Shown: positions 16,656 through 25,577, counted from the stretch's first letter. The stretch: 64,000 nt of DNA from Flavobacterium microcysteis (GCF_006385255.1 NZ_VFJE01000055.1:248001-312000); one strand, 5' to 3'. The notes: generated by a model not told the origin, from the letters alone. Program-made: numbers and translations.

Positions 16656-18008
16656 TTATTTGCCTTTATCTTTCTTTTTCTTGTCGCGGTTTCTTTCAAC
16701 AGCACGGTTTCTCGGTTTTGTCTTTCTCGGTTTTGTTTTACCAGGACCACCCAGATTGACTTTTTTATTCTTATCTGATTTTTCATGAAAAGCAGTACCA
16801 CCGTCTTTTTTGACTTTTTTCATCAAAAGCTTAACCGGCTGTTTTACTTTTTCTGATTCGATAAGAACAGTTGAAATTTCAACTCCTTCAGGAATTGGAA
16901 GCAAATCTACTTCCATATCCATTAGCATTTCACATTCTATAAAAGCTTCTTCCTCTTTTTGACCTACAAAACTGATAGCAGTTCCTTCTTTGTCAGCACG
17001 ACCAGTTCTTCCTATTCTGTGAATATATTGTTCAGGAATTTCCGCAACATCAAAATTCAATACATGGGTAATATCAGAAATATCCAAACCTCTGGCCATG
17101 ACATCAGTCGTAATAATTCCTCGCAAATCTCCTTTTTGGAAGTCCTGCATGGTAGTAAGACGGTAGTTTTGAGACTTGTTGGAATGAATCACACCAAACT
17201 GATCACCGAAATCTTCTTCAATACGGTCATAAATCATATCAACAAAACGTTTGTTGTTCACGAAAACCAAGATTCGGGACATGGTCTCGTCAGTTGATAG
17301 AAGGTGTTTTAACAGGTTAATTTTTGTATTGAAATTTGGAACAGAGTATTTAACCTGCTTGATTTTTTCTAATGGTGTTCCGGATGGAGCCAATGAAACT
17401 TCTTCCGGAAAGTCAAAATAATCTTCCAGTACGGCATCGACTTCATCAGTCATCGTAGCAGAAAAGAGGATATTTTGACGTTTTGGACGCATCATTGCCA
17501 ATATAGAAGTAAGCTGTACACGGAAACCAAGGTTCAGCATTTCATCAAATTCATCAATGACCAACTTTTGGGTTTCGTCAAAACGCAATACATTATCTAA
17601 AGCCAAATCCATAACACGGCCTGGAGTACCTACCAAAACATCGATTCCTTGATAAACAGATGTTTTTTGGGTATTGATATTGACGCCACCATAAATACCA
17701 AGAGTTCTAACCGACATGTATTTGGTTAATTTTTCAACTTCTTCTACAACCTGTACAACCAATTCTCTGGTAGGAACCAGAATTACGATTTTTGGAGTAT
17801 GCGTAGGAGTGAACTTATATAGTTTTAACAAAGGCATGAGGTATGCAAATGTTTTACCTGTACCAGTTTGGGCAATTCCCATCATGTCACGCCCTGATGC
17901 AATTACAGAAAATGACCTTTCCTGAATTGGTGTAGGTGAAGTGAATCCTAAATCATCAATTGCTTTTTGTAAAGATTTAGGAAGGTTGAATTGCTCAAAA
18001 GTTGACAT
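16656..18008 (-). CDS. DEAD-box RNA helicase with variant DEFD motif II
   Basis: A 450-residue superfamily 2 helicase. Motifs in order: Q motif FTSPTPIQ (22-29), Walker A AQTGTGKT (46-53), GTPGR (127-131), motif II DEFD (152-155) in place of DEAD, SAT, and HRIGRTGRADKEG. The last ~55 residues form a lysine- and arginine-rich tail with a KPRKTKPRNR repeat-like stretch, likely for RNA binding. Probable role in RNA unwinding, ribosome assembly or cold adaptation. A TAnnTTTG box lies 18 bp upstream of the ATG. The DEFD reading was checked against the nucleotide sequence. Confidence 0.93.
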   Translation of the reverse strand: MSTFEQFNLPKSLQKAIDDLGFTSPTPIQERSFSVIASGRDMMGIAQTGTGKTFAYLMPLLKLYKFTPTHTPKIVILVPTRELVVQVVEEVEKLTKYMSVRTLGIYGGVNINTQKTSVYQGIDVLVGTPGRVMDLALDNVLRFDETQKLVIDEFDEMLNLGFRVQLTSILAMMRPKRQNILFSATMTDEVDAVLEDYFDFPEEVSLAPSGTPLEKIKQVKYSVPNFNTKINLLKHLLSTDETMSRILVFVNNKRFVDMIYDRIEEDFGDQFGVIHSNKSQNYRLTTMQDFQKGDLRGIITTDVMARGLDISDITHVLNFDVAEIPEQYIHRIGRTGRADKEGTAISFVGQKEEEAFIECEMLMDMEVDLLPIPEGVEISTVLIESEKVKQPVKLLMKKVKKDGGTAFHEKSDKNKKVNLGGPGKTKPRKTKPRNRAVERNRDKKKKDKGK

Positions 18009-18025
18009 ACTATATAAATTTTGGG

Positions 18026-18033
18026 CAAAGGTA
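18026..18033 (-). promoter_or_regulatory. Probable -7 box of the helicase gene
   Basis: TACCTTTG on the minus strand matches TAnnTTTG, 18 bp upstream of the ATG at 18008. No matching -33 TTG. Confidence 0.45.
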
Positions 18034-18109
18034 CGTTAAAATTTGGACTTCTCAGATTGTAGGGATTTTAGGCAAGCTGTAAAACAACGGTTAATCAGAA
18101 GGGAATTAT

Positions 18110-18874
18110 CTAAAATCCTTCAAAAACACCTAAGCCAAATAAAGCAAAATCATATTTCACAGGATCGTTTGGATCAAGTTTTCGCAATTGCAAATCCAGT
18201 TCAGCCAAAGCCTTGGCATCGTTTTGTTTTCGATGTAAAAGCCCAAGTTTTCGTGCTACGTTTCCTGAGTGTACATCTAGTGGGCAGGACAGTGCAGAAG
18301 GTGAAATCGTATTCCAGATTCCGAAATCAACGCCTTTTTTATCCTGACGGACCATCCATCTTAAAAACATATTGATTCTCTTGGCAGCAGAATTATTCAG
18401 CGGATCGGAAATATGTTTTTGGGTTCTTTGCAAGTGTTCGATTTCAAAGAAGATTTTTTTGAATTCATGAATACTATGCTGCATGGAATCTTCTTTTTGG
18501 TTTTTCAAAAAGACGGCTTCCAATCCATTATGGTTCGTGTAGATATTTTGTAAAGCCTTGATAAAGCTTATGAAATCCTGTCCGTTGAAAGTCCTGTGTA
18601 CAAAATTTTCCAGACGTTCCAATTGATACTCCTGGTGCGTCATGATAAAATCGTAAGGAGAATTTCCCATCAATTCCATCATCTTTTTGGAATTGTTGAT
18701 AATCATTTTCCGATTTCCCCAAGCAATAATCGAGCTTAAGAATCCGGCAATCTCAATATCTTCTTTTATTGAAAAAGCATGCGGAATCTGAATCGGGTCG
18801 GATTCAATAAAATCAGGATTGTTGTATAGTTCTACCTTTTCGTCAAGAAAGATTTTTAGCTCAGTGTCTGTCAT
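18110..18874 (-). CDS. TIGR02757 (DUF2400) family protein
   Basis: A 254-residue protein of the DUF2400/TIGR02757 family, which is related to helix-hairpin-helix DNA glycosylases, but no activity has been established that I know of. Recognisable parts are SIIAWGNRKMIINNSKKMM (residues 47-65), RINMFLRWMVRQD, and CPLDVHSGNVARKLGLL with a conserved aspartate and histidine. It lies 13 bp after the LolD-like ATPase gene on the same strand and is probably cotranscribed with it. Confidence 0.85.
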   Translation of the reverse strand: MTDTELKIFLDEKVELYNNPDFIESDPIQIPHAFSIKEDIEIAGFLSSIIAWGNRKMIINNSKKMMELMGNSPYDFIMTHQEYQLERLENFVHRTFNGQDFISFIKALQNIYTNHNGLEAVFLKNQKEDSMQHSIHEFKKIFFEIEHLQRTQKHISDPLNNSAAKRINMFLRWMVRQDKKGVDFGIWNTISPSALSCPLDVHSGNVARKLGLLHRKQNDAKALAELDLQLRKLDPNDPVKYDFALFGLGVFEGF

Positions 18875-18887
18875 AATTAGTTGAGCA

Positions 18888-19547
18888 TTACGGAATCAAT
18901 CCGTCAGACATTACCAGTTTTCTGTCCGCCATATTGGCCAGTTCTTCATTATGGGTAACAATCACAAAGGTTTGTCCAAACTCGTCCCTAAGCTTAAAGA
19001 ACAATTGGTGTAGATTTTCTGCAGAAACAGTATCTAGGTTTCCAGATGGTTCATCGGCAAAAATAACAGCAGGCTTATTAATAAGTGATCGGGCAACAGC
19101 CACACGTTGTTGCTCACCGCCTGAAAGTTCTCCCGGTTTATGGTCAATCCTATGAGACAAGCCTAAATAATCCAAAAGTCTTTTTGCTTCAGCTTCGGTT
19201 TCTGATTTTGATTTTCCGGCAATAAAAGCAGGTATACAAACATTTTCCAATGCTGTAAACTCAGGCAAAAGCTGGTGAAATTGGAATATAAATCCGAGCT
19301 TCAGGTTCCTGAAACGGGAAAGCGCCTTGTCATTGAGCTGCAAGATGTTTTCTCCGTCAATCTGTAACTCGGTTCCGTTTTCTACATTGGGTTTGTCCAA
19401 TGTTCCTAGAATTTGAAGCAGTGTGGTTTTTCCTGCACCGGAAGCGCCCACAATAGATACGATTTCACCTTTTTCTATATGAAGATCAACGCCTTTTAAT
19501 ACGTGGAGCTTATCGTAATATTTATGTAGATTTTTTGCCTGGATCAT
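18888..19547 (-). CDS. ABC transporter ATP-binding protein, LolD/MacB type
   Basis: A 219-residue ATPase. Walker [10 protein letters not shown] lies near residues 34-42, the signature [13 protein letters not shown] near 140, and Walker [13 protein letters not shown] near 160. The Q-loop context and length fit the LolD/FtsE/MacB group, which serves lipoprotein release or efflux. The partner permease is not adjacent and must be elsewhere. A TTG three codons upstream (19556) is possible; the ATG at 19547 is preferred. It is cotranscribed with the DUF2400 gene. Confidence 0.9.
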   Translation of the reverse strand: MIQAKNLHKYYDKLHVLKGVDLHIEKGEIVSIVGASGAGKTTLLQILGTLDKPNVENGTELQIDGENILQLNDKALSRFRNLKLGFIFQFHQLLPEFTALENVCIPAFIAGKSKSETEAEAKRLLDYLGLSHRIDHKPGELSGGEQQRVAVARSLINKPAVIFADEPSGNLDTVSAENLHQLFFKLRDEFGQTFVIVTHNEELANMADRKLVMSDGLIP

Positions 19548-19659
19548 TTTTTCCAATTTCTACAAAGAAACAAAGTTTTTGAAAAACTTCCCATCTTTGG
19601 TAGGTTATTCTTAGTGATAAAGTTTAGTTAATGCCATTCCTGAAACTTCAGATAATCGT

Positions 19660-19667
19660 TATTTTTG
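19660..19667 (+). promoter_or_regulatory. -7 box of msrA (decides the start)
   Basis: TATTTTTG matches TAnnTTTG. The TTG at 19665 is part of this box, so the ORF start there is not the translation start; the ATG at 19686 is. Confidence 0.5.
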
Positions 19668-19685
19668 AGGAAAACTCAGGATACA

Positions 19686-20336
19686 ATGAAAAAGATGATC
19701 GGACTGTTGACTTTGATTACAATTTCATGCCAGTCAAAAGAAAAGGAACAAGAACAATTAATTTCAGAAATTAAGGAACCCGTAAAAATGGAAGTAGAAA
19801 AAGGATTAGAAATCGCAACCTTTGGTGGCGGATGTTTCTGGTGCACAGAAGCTATATTTTTAGAACTGGATGGTGTTAAAAAAGTAGAATCGGGATATAC
19901 GGGCGGTAAGACGGTAAATCCGACTTATGAGGAAGTTTCCACGGGAACAACCGGACATGCGGAAGCAACACAAATTACTTTTGATCCGAATAAAATCAGT
20001 TTTGGCGAATTATTGGAAATATTCTTCGCAACCCACGACCCAACAACACTAAATCGTCAGGGTGCAGATATTGGTACGCAATACCGAAGTGAAATTTTTT
20101 ATCATAACGATGAACAAAAGAGACTGGCTGAAGAGTATATAAAACTACTTGATGCTGAAAATACGTTTGGAAAACCGGTTGTGACTAAAGTTTCTCCTGC
20201 GGGTAAATTTTATGTAGCTGAAAACTACCACCAGAACTATTATGCAAGAAATAAAGAAAAGTCCTATTGCAGTTATGTCATTACGCCAAAAGTTGAAAAA
20301 GTAAGAAAACAGTTTGCAGGAAAGCTGAAAAAATAA
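19686..20336 (+). CDS. msrA: Peptide-methionine (S)-S-oxide reductase, lipoprotein form
   Basis: A 216-residue MsrA that repairs oxidised methionine. The active-site motif [12 protein letters not shown] lies at about residues 48-59, followed by GYTGG and a GHAEATQI segment. From the ATG at 19686 the protein begins [15 protein letters not shown], a type II signal peptide, so it is predicted to be a lipid-anchored enzyme in the periplasm or on the outer membrane. An apparent TTG start 21 bp upstream falls in a promoter box. The C-terminal KSYCSYVI holds a candidate resolving cysteine. Not linked to msrB. Confidence 0.93.
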   Translation: MKKMIGLLTLITISCQSKEKEQEQLISEIKEPVKMEVEKGLEIATFGGGCFWCTEAIFLELDGVKKVESGYTGGKTVNPTYEEVSTGTTGHAEATQITFDPNKISFGELLEIFFATHDPTTLNRQGADIGTQYRSEIFYHNDEQKRLAEEYIKLLDAENTFGKPVVTKVSPAGKFYVAENYHQNYYARNKEKSYCSYVITPKVEKVRKQFAGKLKK

Positions 20337-20343
20337 TTGGCAT

Positions 20344-20351
20344 TAGTTTTG
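20344..20351 (+). promoter_or_regulatory. Probable -7 box upstream of the 100-aa membrane protein gene
   Basis: TAGTTTTG matches TAnnTTTG. It lies 28 bp before the ATG at 20380 and only 7 bp after the msrA stop. Confidence 0.4.
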
Positions 20352-20379
20352 CGTTATACTAGCGACTAAACAATTGAAA

Positions 20380-20679
20380 ATGACAGAACAAGTTCAAATA
20401 AAAGTAGCTTCAGACAAAAAACAAAAGCAGTTAGTATTAAGTATACTGTTTGATGTTATAGGAATGACAACCTATGCACTGCCTTTTATAGGAGAGTTTG
20501 CAGATATTGCATGGGCACCTATATCCGGGTTTATTTTAGCAAGAATGTATAAAGGAACGGTTGGTACCGTAGGAGGTATCATATCCTTTTTAGAAGAGTT
20601 GTTTCCTTTTACAGACATTCTCCCGACTTTCACCTTGACTTGGATTTATACGTATTATTTTAGCAAGGAAAATAAATAA
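20380..20679 (+). CDS. Small membrane protein of unknown function, 99 aa
   Basis: Start taken as the ATG at 20380; a TTG at 20374 is also in frame. After a charged N-terminus (KVASDKKQKQ) it has hydrophobic stretches LVLSILFDVIGMTTYALPFIG and ISGFILARMYKGTVGTVGGIISFLEEL. An internal DILPTFTLTWIY segment follows. I recall similar proteins in Flavobacterium without assigned function. It ends about 20 bp before a terminator. Confidence 0.6.
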   Translation: MTEQVQIKVASDKKQKQLVLSILFDVIGMTTYALPFIGEFADIAWAPISGFILARMYKGTVGTVGGIISFLEELFPFTDILPTFTLTWIYTYYFSKENK

Positions 20680-20702
20680 ATGATTTTACAATCAATAAAA
20701 AA

Positions 20703-20732
20703 GCCGGAATTGAACTTCCGGCCTTTATTTTT
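20703..20732. terminator. Bidirectional terminator
   Basis: GCCGGAA / TTCCGGC stem with a 6-nt loop (TTGAAC), an A-run before it and CTTTATTTTTT after it. It separates the converging 99-aa and 108-aa membrane protein genes. Confidence 0.75.
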
Positions 20733-20748
20733 TATATCGATTTGTAGC

Positions 20749-21075
20749 TTATTTGCTTTCTTCGTTTTTTTCTTTAGGCAATAAAAACCCCAATTTCATG
20801 CTTCGGATCATACGTTTGGCAAAAGGGAAGAAAAAGCCCGATTGTCCAAAAATATATCCAAAAACCATTAGCATAAAAGGATAGAGTGGTAACACTAATA
20901 CCAATAGAATAATGTAATAAAGTGACCAGTGTGTGTTTTCTTTTGTAATTCCGAGAAGTCCCATCAAGAAATAAGAAATTCGGGCAGAAAGAGAACCATT
21001 GATGGCAAAAACAATAAAGATTATGACAAGCTGGTAGTTTGATGTAATGCCCCAGCGCTTTTTAAGCTTATTCAT
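20749..21075 (-). CDS. Small membrane protein (DUF6787-like), 108 aa
   Basis: The protein has three hydrophobic segments (NYQLVIIFIVFAINGSLSA, WSLYYIILLVLVLPLYPFML and MVFGYIFGQSGFFFPFA) and a charged C-terminus (KEKNEESK). The start KKRWGITSNYQ is typical of a Bacteroidota family I believe is now called DUF6787; homologues were sometimes mislabelled as diacylglyceryl transferase. No catalytic motif is visible and the function is unknown. Confidence 0.6.
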   Translation of the reverse strand: MNKLKKRWGITSNYQLVIIFIVFAINGSLSARISYFLMGLLGITKENTHWSLYYIILLVLVLPLYPFMLMVFGYIFGQSGFFFPFAKRMIRSMKLGFLLPKEKNEESK

Positions 21076-21105
21076 ACTGAATTAATATAGCGCAAAACTA
21101 CAACT

Positions 21106-21531
21106 TTAAATTCGAGGGACAAAGCCTCCCAGTTTTATATTATTGGTAAGTTGAAAATAAGTGAGATAGTTATACAGCATATAATTAACTTCATAGCCAT
21201 AGTTTATAGTGTTCTGATAGTCAATGCTCATGTCAAAACGCCGATCGCCATGGTTAAAGCGGTTATTCCATTCCATAACCCATATTCGGTTTCGGGTTTC
21301 CATGTATTGCTGTGAGTAGTAGTTTCGAGGTTTGGCATAGCTATAAAACCAACTGTTGAATCCCGGATCAATAATAATCACTTCGTATTCCAGCTCTTCA
21401 TTGGCGATTTTTATCGTATCATTCTGAACGGCCTTATCAGTTTGCTGAAACGTTTTGGTTTTTGTATCTTTTGTAGTTGTACATCCAAAAATCAGTAAAA
21501 AAAGTGCTCCTATGTAAATCAGTTTTTTCAT
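21106..21531 (-). CDS. Lipoprotein of unknown function (DUF6146-like), 141 aa
   Basis: A type II signal peptide (KKLIYIGALFLLIFGC) with the lipid-modified cysteine at residue 17. The mature domain includes YEVIIIDPGFNSWFYSY and a tail rich in tyrosine and asparagine (NYGYEVNYMLYNYLTYF). I believe this is the DUF6146 family of Bacteroidota lipoproteins. Its role is unknown. It lies 30 bp upstream of the 108-aa membrane protein gene and may be cotranscribed. Confidence 0.65.
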   Translation of the reverse strand: MKKLIYIGALFLLIFGCTTTKDTKTKTFQQTDKAVQNDTIKIANEELEYEVIIIDPGFNSWFYSYAKPRNYYSQQYMETRNRIWVMEWNNRFNHGDRRFDMSIDYQNTINYGYEVNYMLYNYLTYFQLTNNIKLGGFVPRI

Positions 21532-21603
21532 GTCTGTGGAGGATTTGCATAAAGTTACTCATTCTTTTCGAGATGCTTTTTCGGCTTCGTATATTTTTAA
21601 CAT

Positions 21604-21633
21604 AAAAAAAGCCAGACAAATGCCTGGCCTTTT
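21604..21633. terminator. Probable terminator of the DUF937 gene
   Basis: A short stem GCCAG / CTGGC between an A-run (604-610) and a short T-run. It lies 17 bp downstream of the DUF937 stop on the minus strand, where the A-run becomes a U-run. Confidence 0.45.
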
Positions 21634-21649
21634 GAACTATTTTAATAGA

Positions 21650-22207
21650 CTATCTTCCGAAAAGTTTGCCCAGAAAACCGCCTATACCTCCTTTTTTATT
21701 GACAGCAGCCATCGCATCGCTCATGTCTACCTTACCGTCATTGTTTTGATCTAAGCCAAACTGTCCACCATATTTCTGGATGGCATCCATAATAGAAGAA
21801 CCGCCTTGACCTCCGCTAAGCGAGTTGACAATATCCGAAACTTCAAAACTTTTATCGTTTGGATTTTTTGCTTTTCCAATCAAAGAACCTAAAACTTTAG
21901 GAATTAGTCCACCGGCAACACCTGAAGCGGCATCGCTGCTAAGACCAAATTTTTCTCCCAGGTTTCCGGAAAGTTGATCCGTTAGTTGTTTTACTACAGG
22001 ATTTGATGCCGAACCGGCATTATCGCCTTGAAACAATTGGCCTATTTGATCAGCGCCACCATCAGAAATGATTTTTTGCAGTCCTGAAAAGATAGAGGTG
22101 CTGGCTTCATCCATAACACCCTCGTTCAATTCATTAGGTACGGAACTATTGTTTACTACAGCTTCATTTCCGTACTGTTTTACTAAATCGGATAATTGTT
22201 CTAGCAT
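21650..22207 (-). CDS. DUF937-like protein with a Ca-binding loop, 185 aa
   Basis: Glycine- and serine-rich soluble protein without a signal peptide. The N-terminus (MLEQLSDLVKQYG) and repeated GL.KI..SDG and SGGQGGSS features resemble DUF937 (YidB-like) proteins. Near residue 155 it has DQNNDGKVDMSD, which fits an EF-hand or dockerin-type calcium-binding loop (DxNxDGxxxxxD). It ends in GGFLGKLFGR. Function is unknown. A good TAnnTTTG promoter lies upstream. Confidence 0.65.
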   Translation of the reverse strand: MLEQLSDLVKQYGNEAVVNNSSVPNELNEGVMDEASTSIFSGLQKIISDGGADQIGQLFQGDNAGSASNPVVKQLTDQLSGNLGEKFGLSSDAASGVAGGLIPKVLGSLIGKAKNPNDKSFEVSDIVNSLSGGQGGSSIMDAIQKYGGQFGLDQNNDGKVDMSDAMAAVNKKGGIGGFLGKLFGR

Positions 22208-22230
22208 CTTCTGTAAGTTTAAAGTTTAAA

Positions 22231-22263
22231 CAAATCTATGCAAAAATCCATTATATTTAACAA
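22231..22263 (-). promoter_or_regulatory. Promoter of the DUF937 gene
   Basis: Minus-strand TAGATTTG (22238-22231) with TTG (22263-22261) 22 bp upstream. It lies 23 bp before the ATG at 22207. Confidence 0.5.
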
Positions 22264-22273
22264 AAATGATAAA

Positions 22274-23233
22274 TTATATCTCTGATTTTAATAGGCTTAT
22301 TATTTGTTCGGCTAATTCGGTTCCAATACGATCCTGAGCTTCCAAAGTAGCTGCGCCAATGTGCGGTGTCAATGATATTTTAGGATGCATGAGTACTTGC
22401 ACAGCAGGAGTTGGTTCTTCCTCAAAAACATCCAATCCTGCAAATAAAACCTTTCCGTTATCCAAAGCTTCAATAAGTTCTACTTCATTGATTACGCCAC
22501 CACGGGAAGCATTAACGATTCCAACGCCATCCTTCATTTGTTCAAATTCTTCTTTTCCGATTACATAACCATCTTGTGCTGGAACATGTAATGAGATAAA
22601 ATCAGAATGTTTTAGGATGTCTTCCATAGGTTCCGTTACAATGTCAACATTGATAAACTGACCATTATAGAAATCGACCTTAATTTCAGCATTGCCAACA
22701 AATTTATCAGAAGCGATGACACGCATGCCCAATCCAAGTCCGATTTTTGCAACAGCTTTTCCTATTTTTCCAAAACCGATAATCCCGAGCGTTTTTCCTT
22801 TTAACTCAATTCCGTTAGCATACGCTTTTTTTAATCCTTCAAAATTGGAATCGCCTTCAAGTGGCATATTACGGTTGGCATCATGCAGAAAGCGTACACC
22901 TGAAAACAAGTGTGCAAAAACCAATTCGGCTACAGATTCTGAAGAAGAAGCTGGTGTATTGATAACATGGATTCCTTTTTCACGGGCATAATCTACATCA
23001 ATGTTGTCCATACCCACACCACCACGGCCAATTACTTTCAGCGTAGGGCAGTTGTCAATGATATCCTGGCGTACTTTGGTTGCGCTTCGAACTAAAAGCA
23101 CTGAAATAGCATTTTTATTAATATAATTAGCGACTTGTTCCTGAGCAACTTTGGTCGTTATGACTTCAAATCCGCCTTTTTCTAAAGCTTTGATACCACT
23201 TTTAGAAATACCGTCGTTGGCTAATACTTTCAT
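22274..23233 (-). CDS. serA: D-3-phosphoglycerate dehydrogenase (short form)
   Basis: A 319-residue D-2-hydroxyacid dehydrogenase that oxidises 3-phosphoglycerate in the first step of serine synthesis. The Rossmann motif GFGKIGKAVAK lies near residue 153, the catalytic Arg in NASRGGVI near 242, Glu in VFEEEP near 271, and His in HIGAATLEA near 292. There is no C-terminal ACT domain, so feedback control by serine is unlikely. The ATG at 23233 was chosen because it begins MKVLANDGIS; an in-frame extension to 23281 overlaps no motif. It follows serC by 28 bp, which supports the assignment. Confidence 0.92.
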   Translation of the reverse strand: MKVLANDGISKSGIKALEKGGFEVITTKVAQEQVANYINKNAISVLLVRSATKVRQDIIDNCPTLKVIGRGGVGMDNIDVDYAREKGIHVINTPASSSESVAELVFAHLFSGVRFLHDANRNMPLEGDSNFEGLKKAYANGIELKGKTLGIIGFGKIGKAVAKIGLGLGMRVIASDKFVGNAEIKVDFYNGQFINVDIVTEPMEDILKHSDFISLHVPAQDGYVIGKEEFEQMKDGVGIVNASRGGVINEVELIEALDNGKVLFAGLDVFEEEPTPAVQVLMHPKISLTPHIGAATLEAQDRIGTELAEQIISLLKSEI

Positions 23234-23261
23234 TTTAATTGTGTTTTTATATTTTGATAAA

Positions 23262-24335
23262 CTAGGCGTTTGTTTTTTCAAATTCTTTCATGACATCTAC
23301 CAGTACTTGTACGCTTTCCAAAGGCAACGCATTATACATAGAAGCTCTGTAACCGCCTACGGAACGATGTCCGGATAAACCTGAAATCCCGGCTTCTTTC
23401 CACAGTTGGTCAAATGCTGGGGCAAGGCTTTCATTTTTTAGCAGGAAAGTCGCATTCATGTTGGAACGGTCTTCTTTAGCAGCAGTTCCAATGAATAATG
23501 AGTTTCGGTCTATTTCGGTGTATAATAACTCCGCTTTGGCCTCGTTGATTTTTTCAATGGCAGCAATTCCGCCTTGTCTTTTCAGCCATTGTAATGTCAG
23601 CAAGGAAGTGTAGACTGCAAAAACAGCAGGCGTATTATACATGCTTTCTTTGTCAATATGCTGCTGATAGTTTAATATATTCGGGATGTTTCGTCCGGTT
23701 TTGCCAAGAATAGCTTCTTTGACTACGACAAGCGTAACACCTGCCGGGCCCATATTTTTTTGAGCTCCTGCATAAATAAGGTCAAATTTTGAGAAATCCA
23801 GTTGGCGTGAAAAAATATCAGAACTCATATCACAAACTACCGGGATTGTTGTTTCCGGAAATTCTTTTATCTGTGTTCCGTAAATCGTATTGTTGGAAGT
23901 ACAGTGGAAATAATCAGCATCTGCTGGAATTTCATACTGTTTAGGAATATGATTGTATTTTTCCTCTTTTGAAGAAGCTACAACAATGGTTTCTCCAAAT
24001 GCCTTAGCTTCCTTGATAGCTCCTGAAGCCCAGGTTCCTGTGTCTAAATAGGCAGCTTTTCCTCCATCTTTTAAAAGATTATAAGGAACTCTCAAAAATT
24101 CCATACTAGCACCGCCTTGTAAAAATAAAGCCTGATAGCCTTTTCCTTGCAAGCCTAAAAGTTCAAGAACCAAAGCTCTTGCTTCTTCCATTACGGCTAG
24201 AAAATCTTTGCTTCTGTGTGAAATTTCCAGAATCGATAAACCAGAGTTATTGAAGTTCAAAACGGCCTGGGCTGATTTTTCAAATACTTCTTGAGGCAGA
24301 ATGCAAGGACCTGCACTGTAATTATGCTTTTTCAT
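23262..24335 (-). CDS. serC: Phosphoserine aminotransferase
   Basis: A 357-residue class V aminotransferase that converts 3-phosphohydroxypyruvate and glutamate to phosphoserine. It starts with KHNYSAGPCILP, and the PLP lysine lies in IYAGAQKNMGPAG near residue 197. The final SGHRSVGGYRASMYNA is a SerC signature. It is first in a two-gene operon with serA. No clear TAnnTTTG box is visible in the 144 bp upstream. Confidence 0.96.
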   Translation of the reverse strand: MKKHNYSAGPCILPQEVFEKSAQAVLNFNNSGLSILEISHRSKDFLAVMEEARALVLELLGLQGKGYQALFLQGGASMEFLRVPYNLLKDGGKAAYLDTGTWASGAIKEAKAFGETIVVASSKEEKYNHIPKQYEIPADADYFHCTSNNTIYGTQIKEFPETTIPVVCDMSSDIFSRQLDFSKFDLIYAGAQKNMGPAGVTLVVVKEAILGKTGRNIPNILNYQQHIDKESMYNTPAVFAVYTSLLTLQWLKRQGGIAAIEKINEAKAELLYTEIDRNSLFIGTAAKEDRSNMNATFLLKNESLAPAFDQLWKEAGISGLSGHRSVGGYRASMYNALPLESVQVLVDVMKEFEKTNA

Positions 24336-24479
24336 GCTGTGTTTTTAGAGAGTGTTGTTGTGTGTTTGAAAAGCAAATTTCAGAAATTATGATTAAAGAT
24401 TTCTTAGCGTTTTCGTGATAATTTCGTAAGGTTATTAACGAAAACGATATAGTGAAATTATTTTTATCAGCTATTTCGA

Positions 24480-25538
24480 CTAAATCGATGAAAGAAATGC
24501 AATAGTGTCAACATTGTCTGCATAGTCCCAAAGCTCTGGTTTTTGTGTCTTGCCAAACGGAATACTGTTTTCAATACTTCCTTTAGAAACTATGCATTGA
24601 ATCTGCTCATGATCTGCTTCTAAGCGTTTTTTGAGCTCATCCGTATTTTCATAGAATTCATAAAATACGCTTGAAATTGGTGAAGAATAGCTGGTGTCTT
24701 CTTTGATAGTAAGAAATCCGTTATCTAATAATTTGAAATTGCTCATCAGGAAAACCGCCTTATTGTAGTCGTAATTGTTGGCGTATTTTTCATAATGTAT
24801 GACATCCTGATATTCAAAAATCCCTTCAAAGAAACTGTCAAATTTATAATCTTTCGGAACAAAAATTTTGGAAACATTTCTACAGCCTAATCCAAAATAC
24901 CTGAAAATATCTTCGCCTAATTGAATGAAATCTTCTTTAGATTCTGTGCCATCTAAAATAGCAACAGAATTTCTGTTTTTTCGGATTATGGAAGGTTTGT
25001 CTTTAAAATAATATTCGAAATAACGAGCTGTATTATTACTTCCTGTTGCGATAACAGCATCAAAATTTTCTAATTTACCTTCTGCAAAGGTGATGTATTC
25101 CGCCAATTTAGGCTCAACAGCAATGATGTATTTTGCTAAAAACGGTAACAGATGTTGGTCATTTGAAGATGTTTTTACCAGTACTTTATGACCGGAAATC
25201 AAAACACTCAAAAAGTCGTGAAAGCCTACCAATGGTATGTTTCCAGCCAAAATTAATCCGACAGTCTTGCCGCCAACGTTTTCCAGATTGTACTTAGAAA
25301 GCCACTGATCCAGGTTTTCTTTTGTCAAGGCTTCTGCCCAGGAACGGATAGCAAAATATACCTGTTCCGGCGTATACCAGCCGTTGTGAGATTGAGATAA
25401 CTCAATCAAATCCAAAAAATCATTGAAAAACAAATCGTTATGTAAAACGGTTTCTTTTTTAATACTTTCATTTTCAGAAAATTGACTCAAGAATTTCCCT
25501 AACTCTACGAAAATATTTTTTTTGTGCTCTAAAGTCAT
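24480..25538 (-). CDS. Acyl-CoA reductase (LuxC-like family)
   Basis: A 352-residue member of the LuxC acyl-CoA reductase family within the aldehyde dehydrogenase superfamily. It carries LILAGNIPLVGFHDFLSVLISGHKVLVKTSSND (residues ~95-127) and AVIATGSNNTARYFEYYF. The active-site region GLGCRNVSKIFVP has the candidate nucleophile Cys. It would reduce an acyl-CoA to an aldehyde with NADPH; no lux genes are present, so the acyl product is unknown. The ATG at 25538 was chosen because the ORF start at 25619 would run through its own promoter. It is divergent from the ferredoxin gene. Confidence 0.85.
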   Translation of the reverse strand: MTLEHKKNIFVELGKFLSQFSENESIKKETVLHNDLFFNDFLDLIELSQSHNGWYTPEQVYFAIRSWAEALTKENLDQWLSKYNLENVGGKTVGLILAGNIPLVGFHDFLSVLISGHKVLVKTSSNDQHLLPFLAKYIIAVEPKLAEYITFAEGKLENFDAVIATGSNNTARYFEYYFKDKPSIIRKNRNSVAILDGTESKEDFIQLGEDIFRYFGLGCRNVSKIFVPKDYKFDSFFEGIFEYQDVIHYEKYANNYDYNKAVFLMSNFKLLDNGFLTIKEDTSYSSPISSVFYEFYENTDELKKRLEADHEQIQCIVSKGSIENSIPFGKTQKPELWDYADNVDTIAFLSSI

Positions 25539-25544
25539 ATTGAT

Positions 25545-25575
25545 TTGCTTATGAATTGTTTTGGGCGTAATTTTG
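25545..25575 (+). promoter_or_regulatory. Promoter of the ferredoxin gene
   Basis: TTG (25545-25547), 20 bp, TAATTTTG (25568-25575). A start near 25582 gives a 70-nt leader. It interlocks with the reverse promoter at 25578-25608. Confidence 0.65.
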
Positions 25576-25577
25576 CA

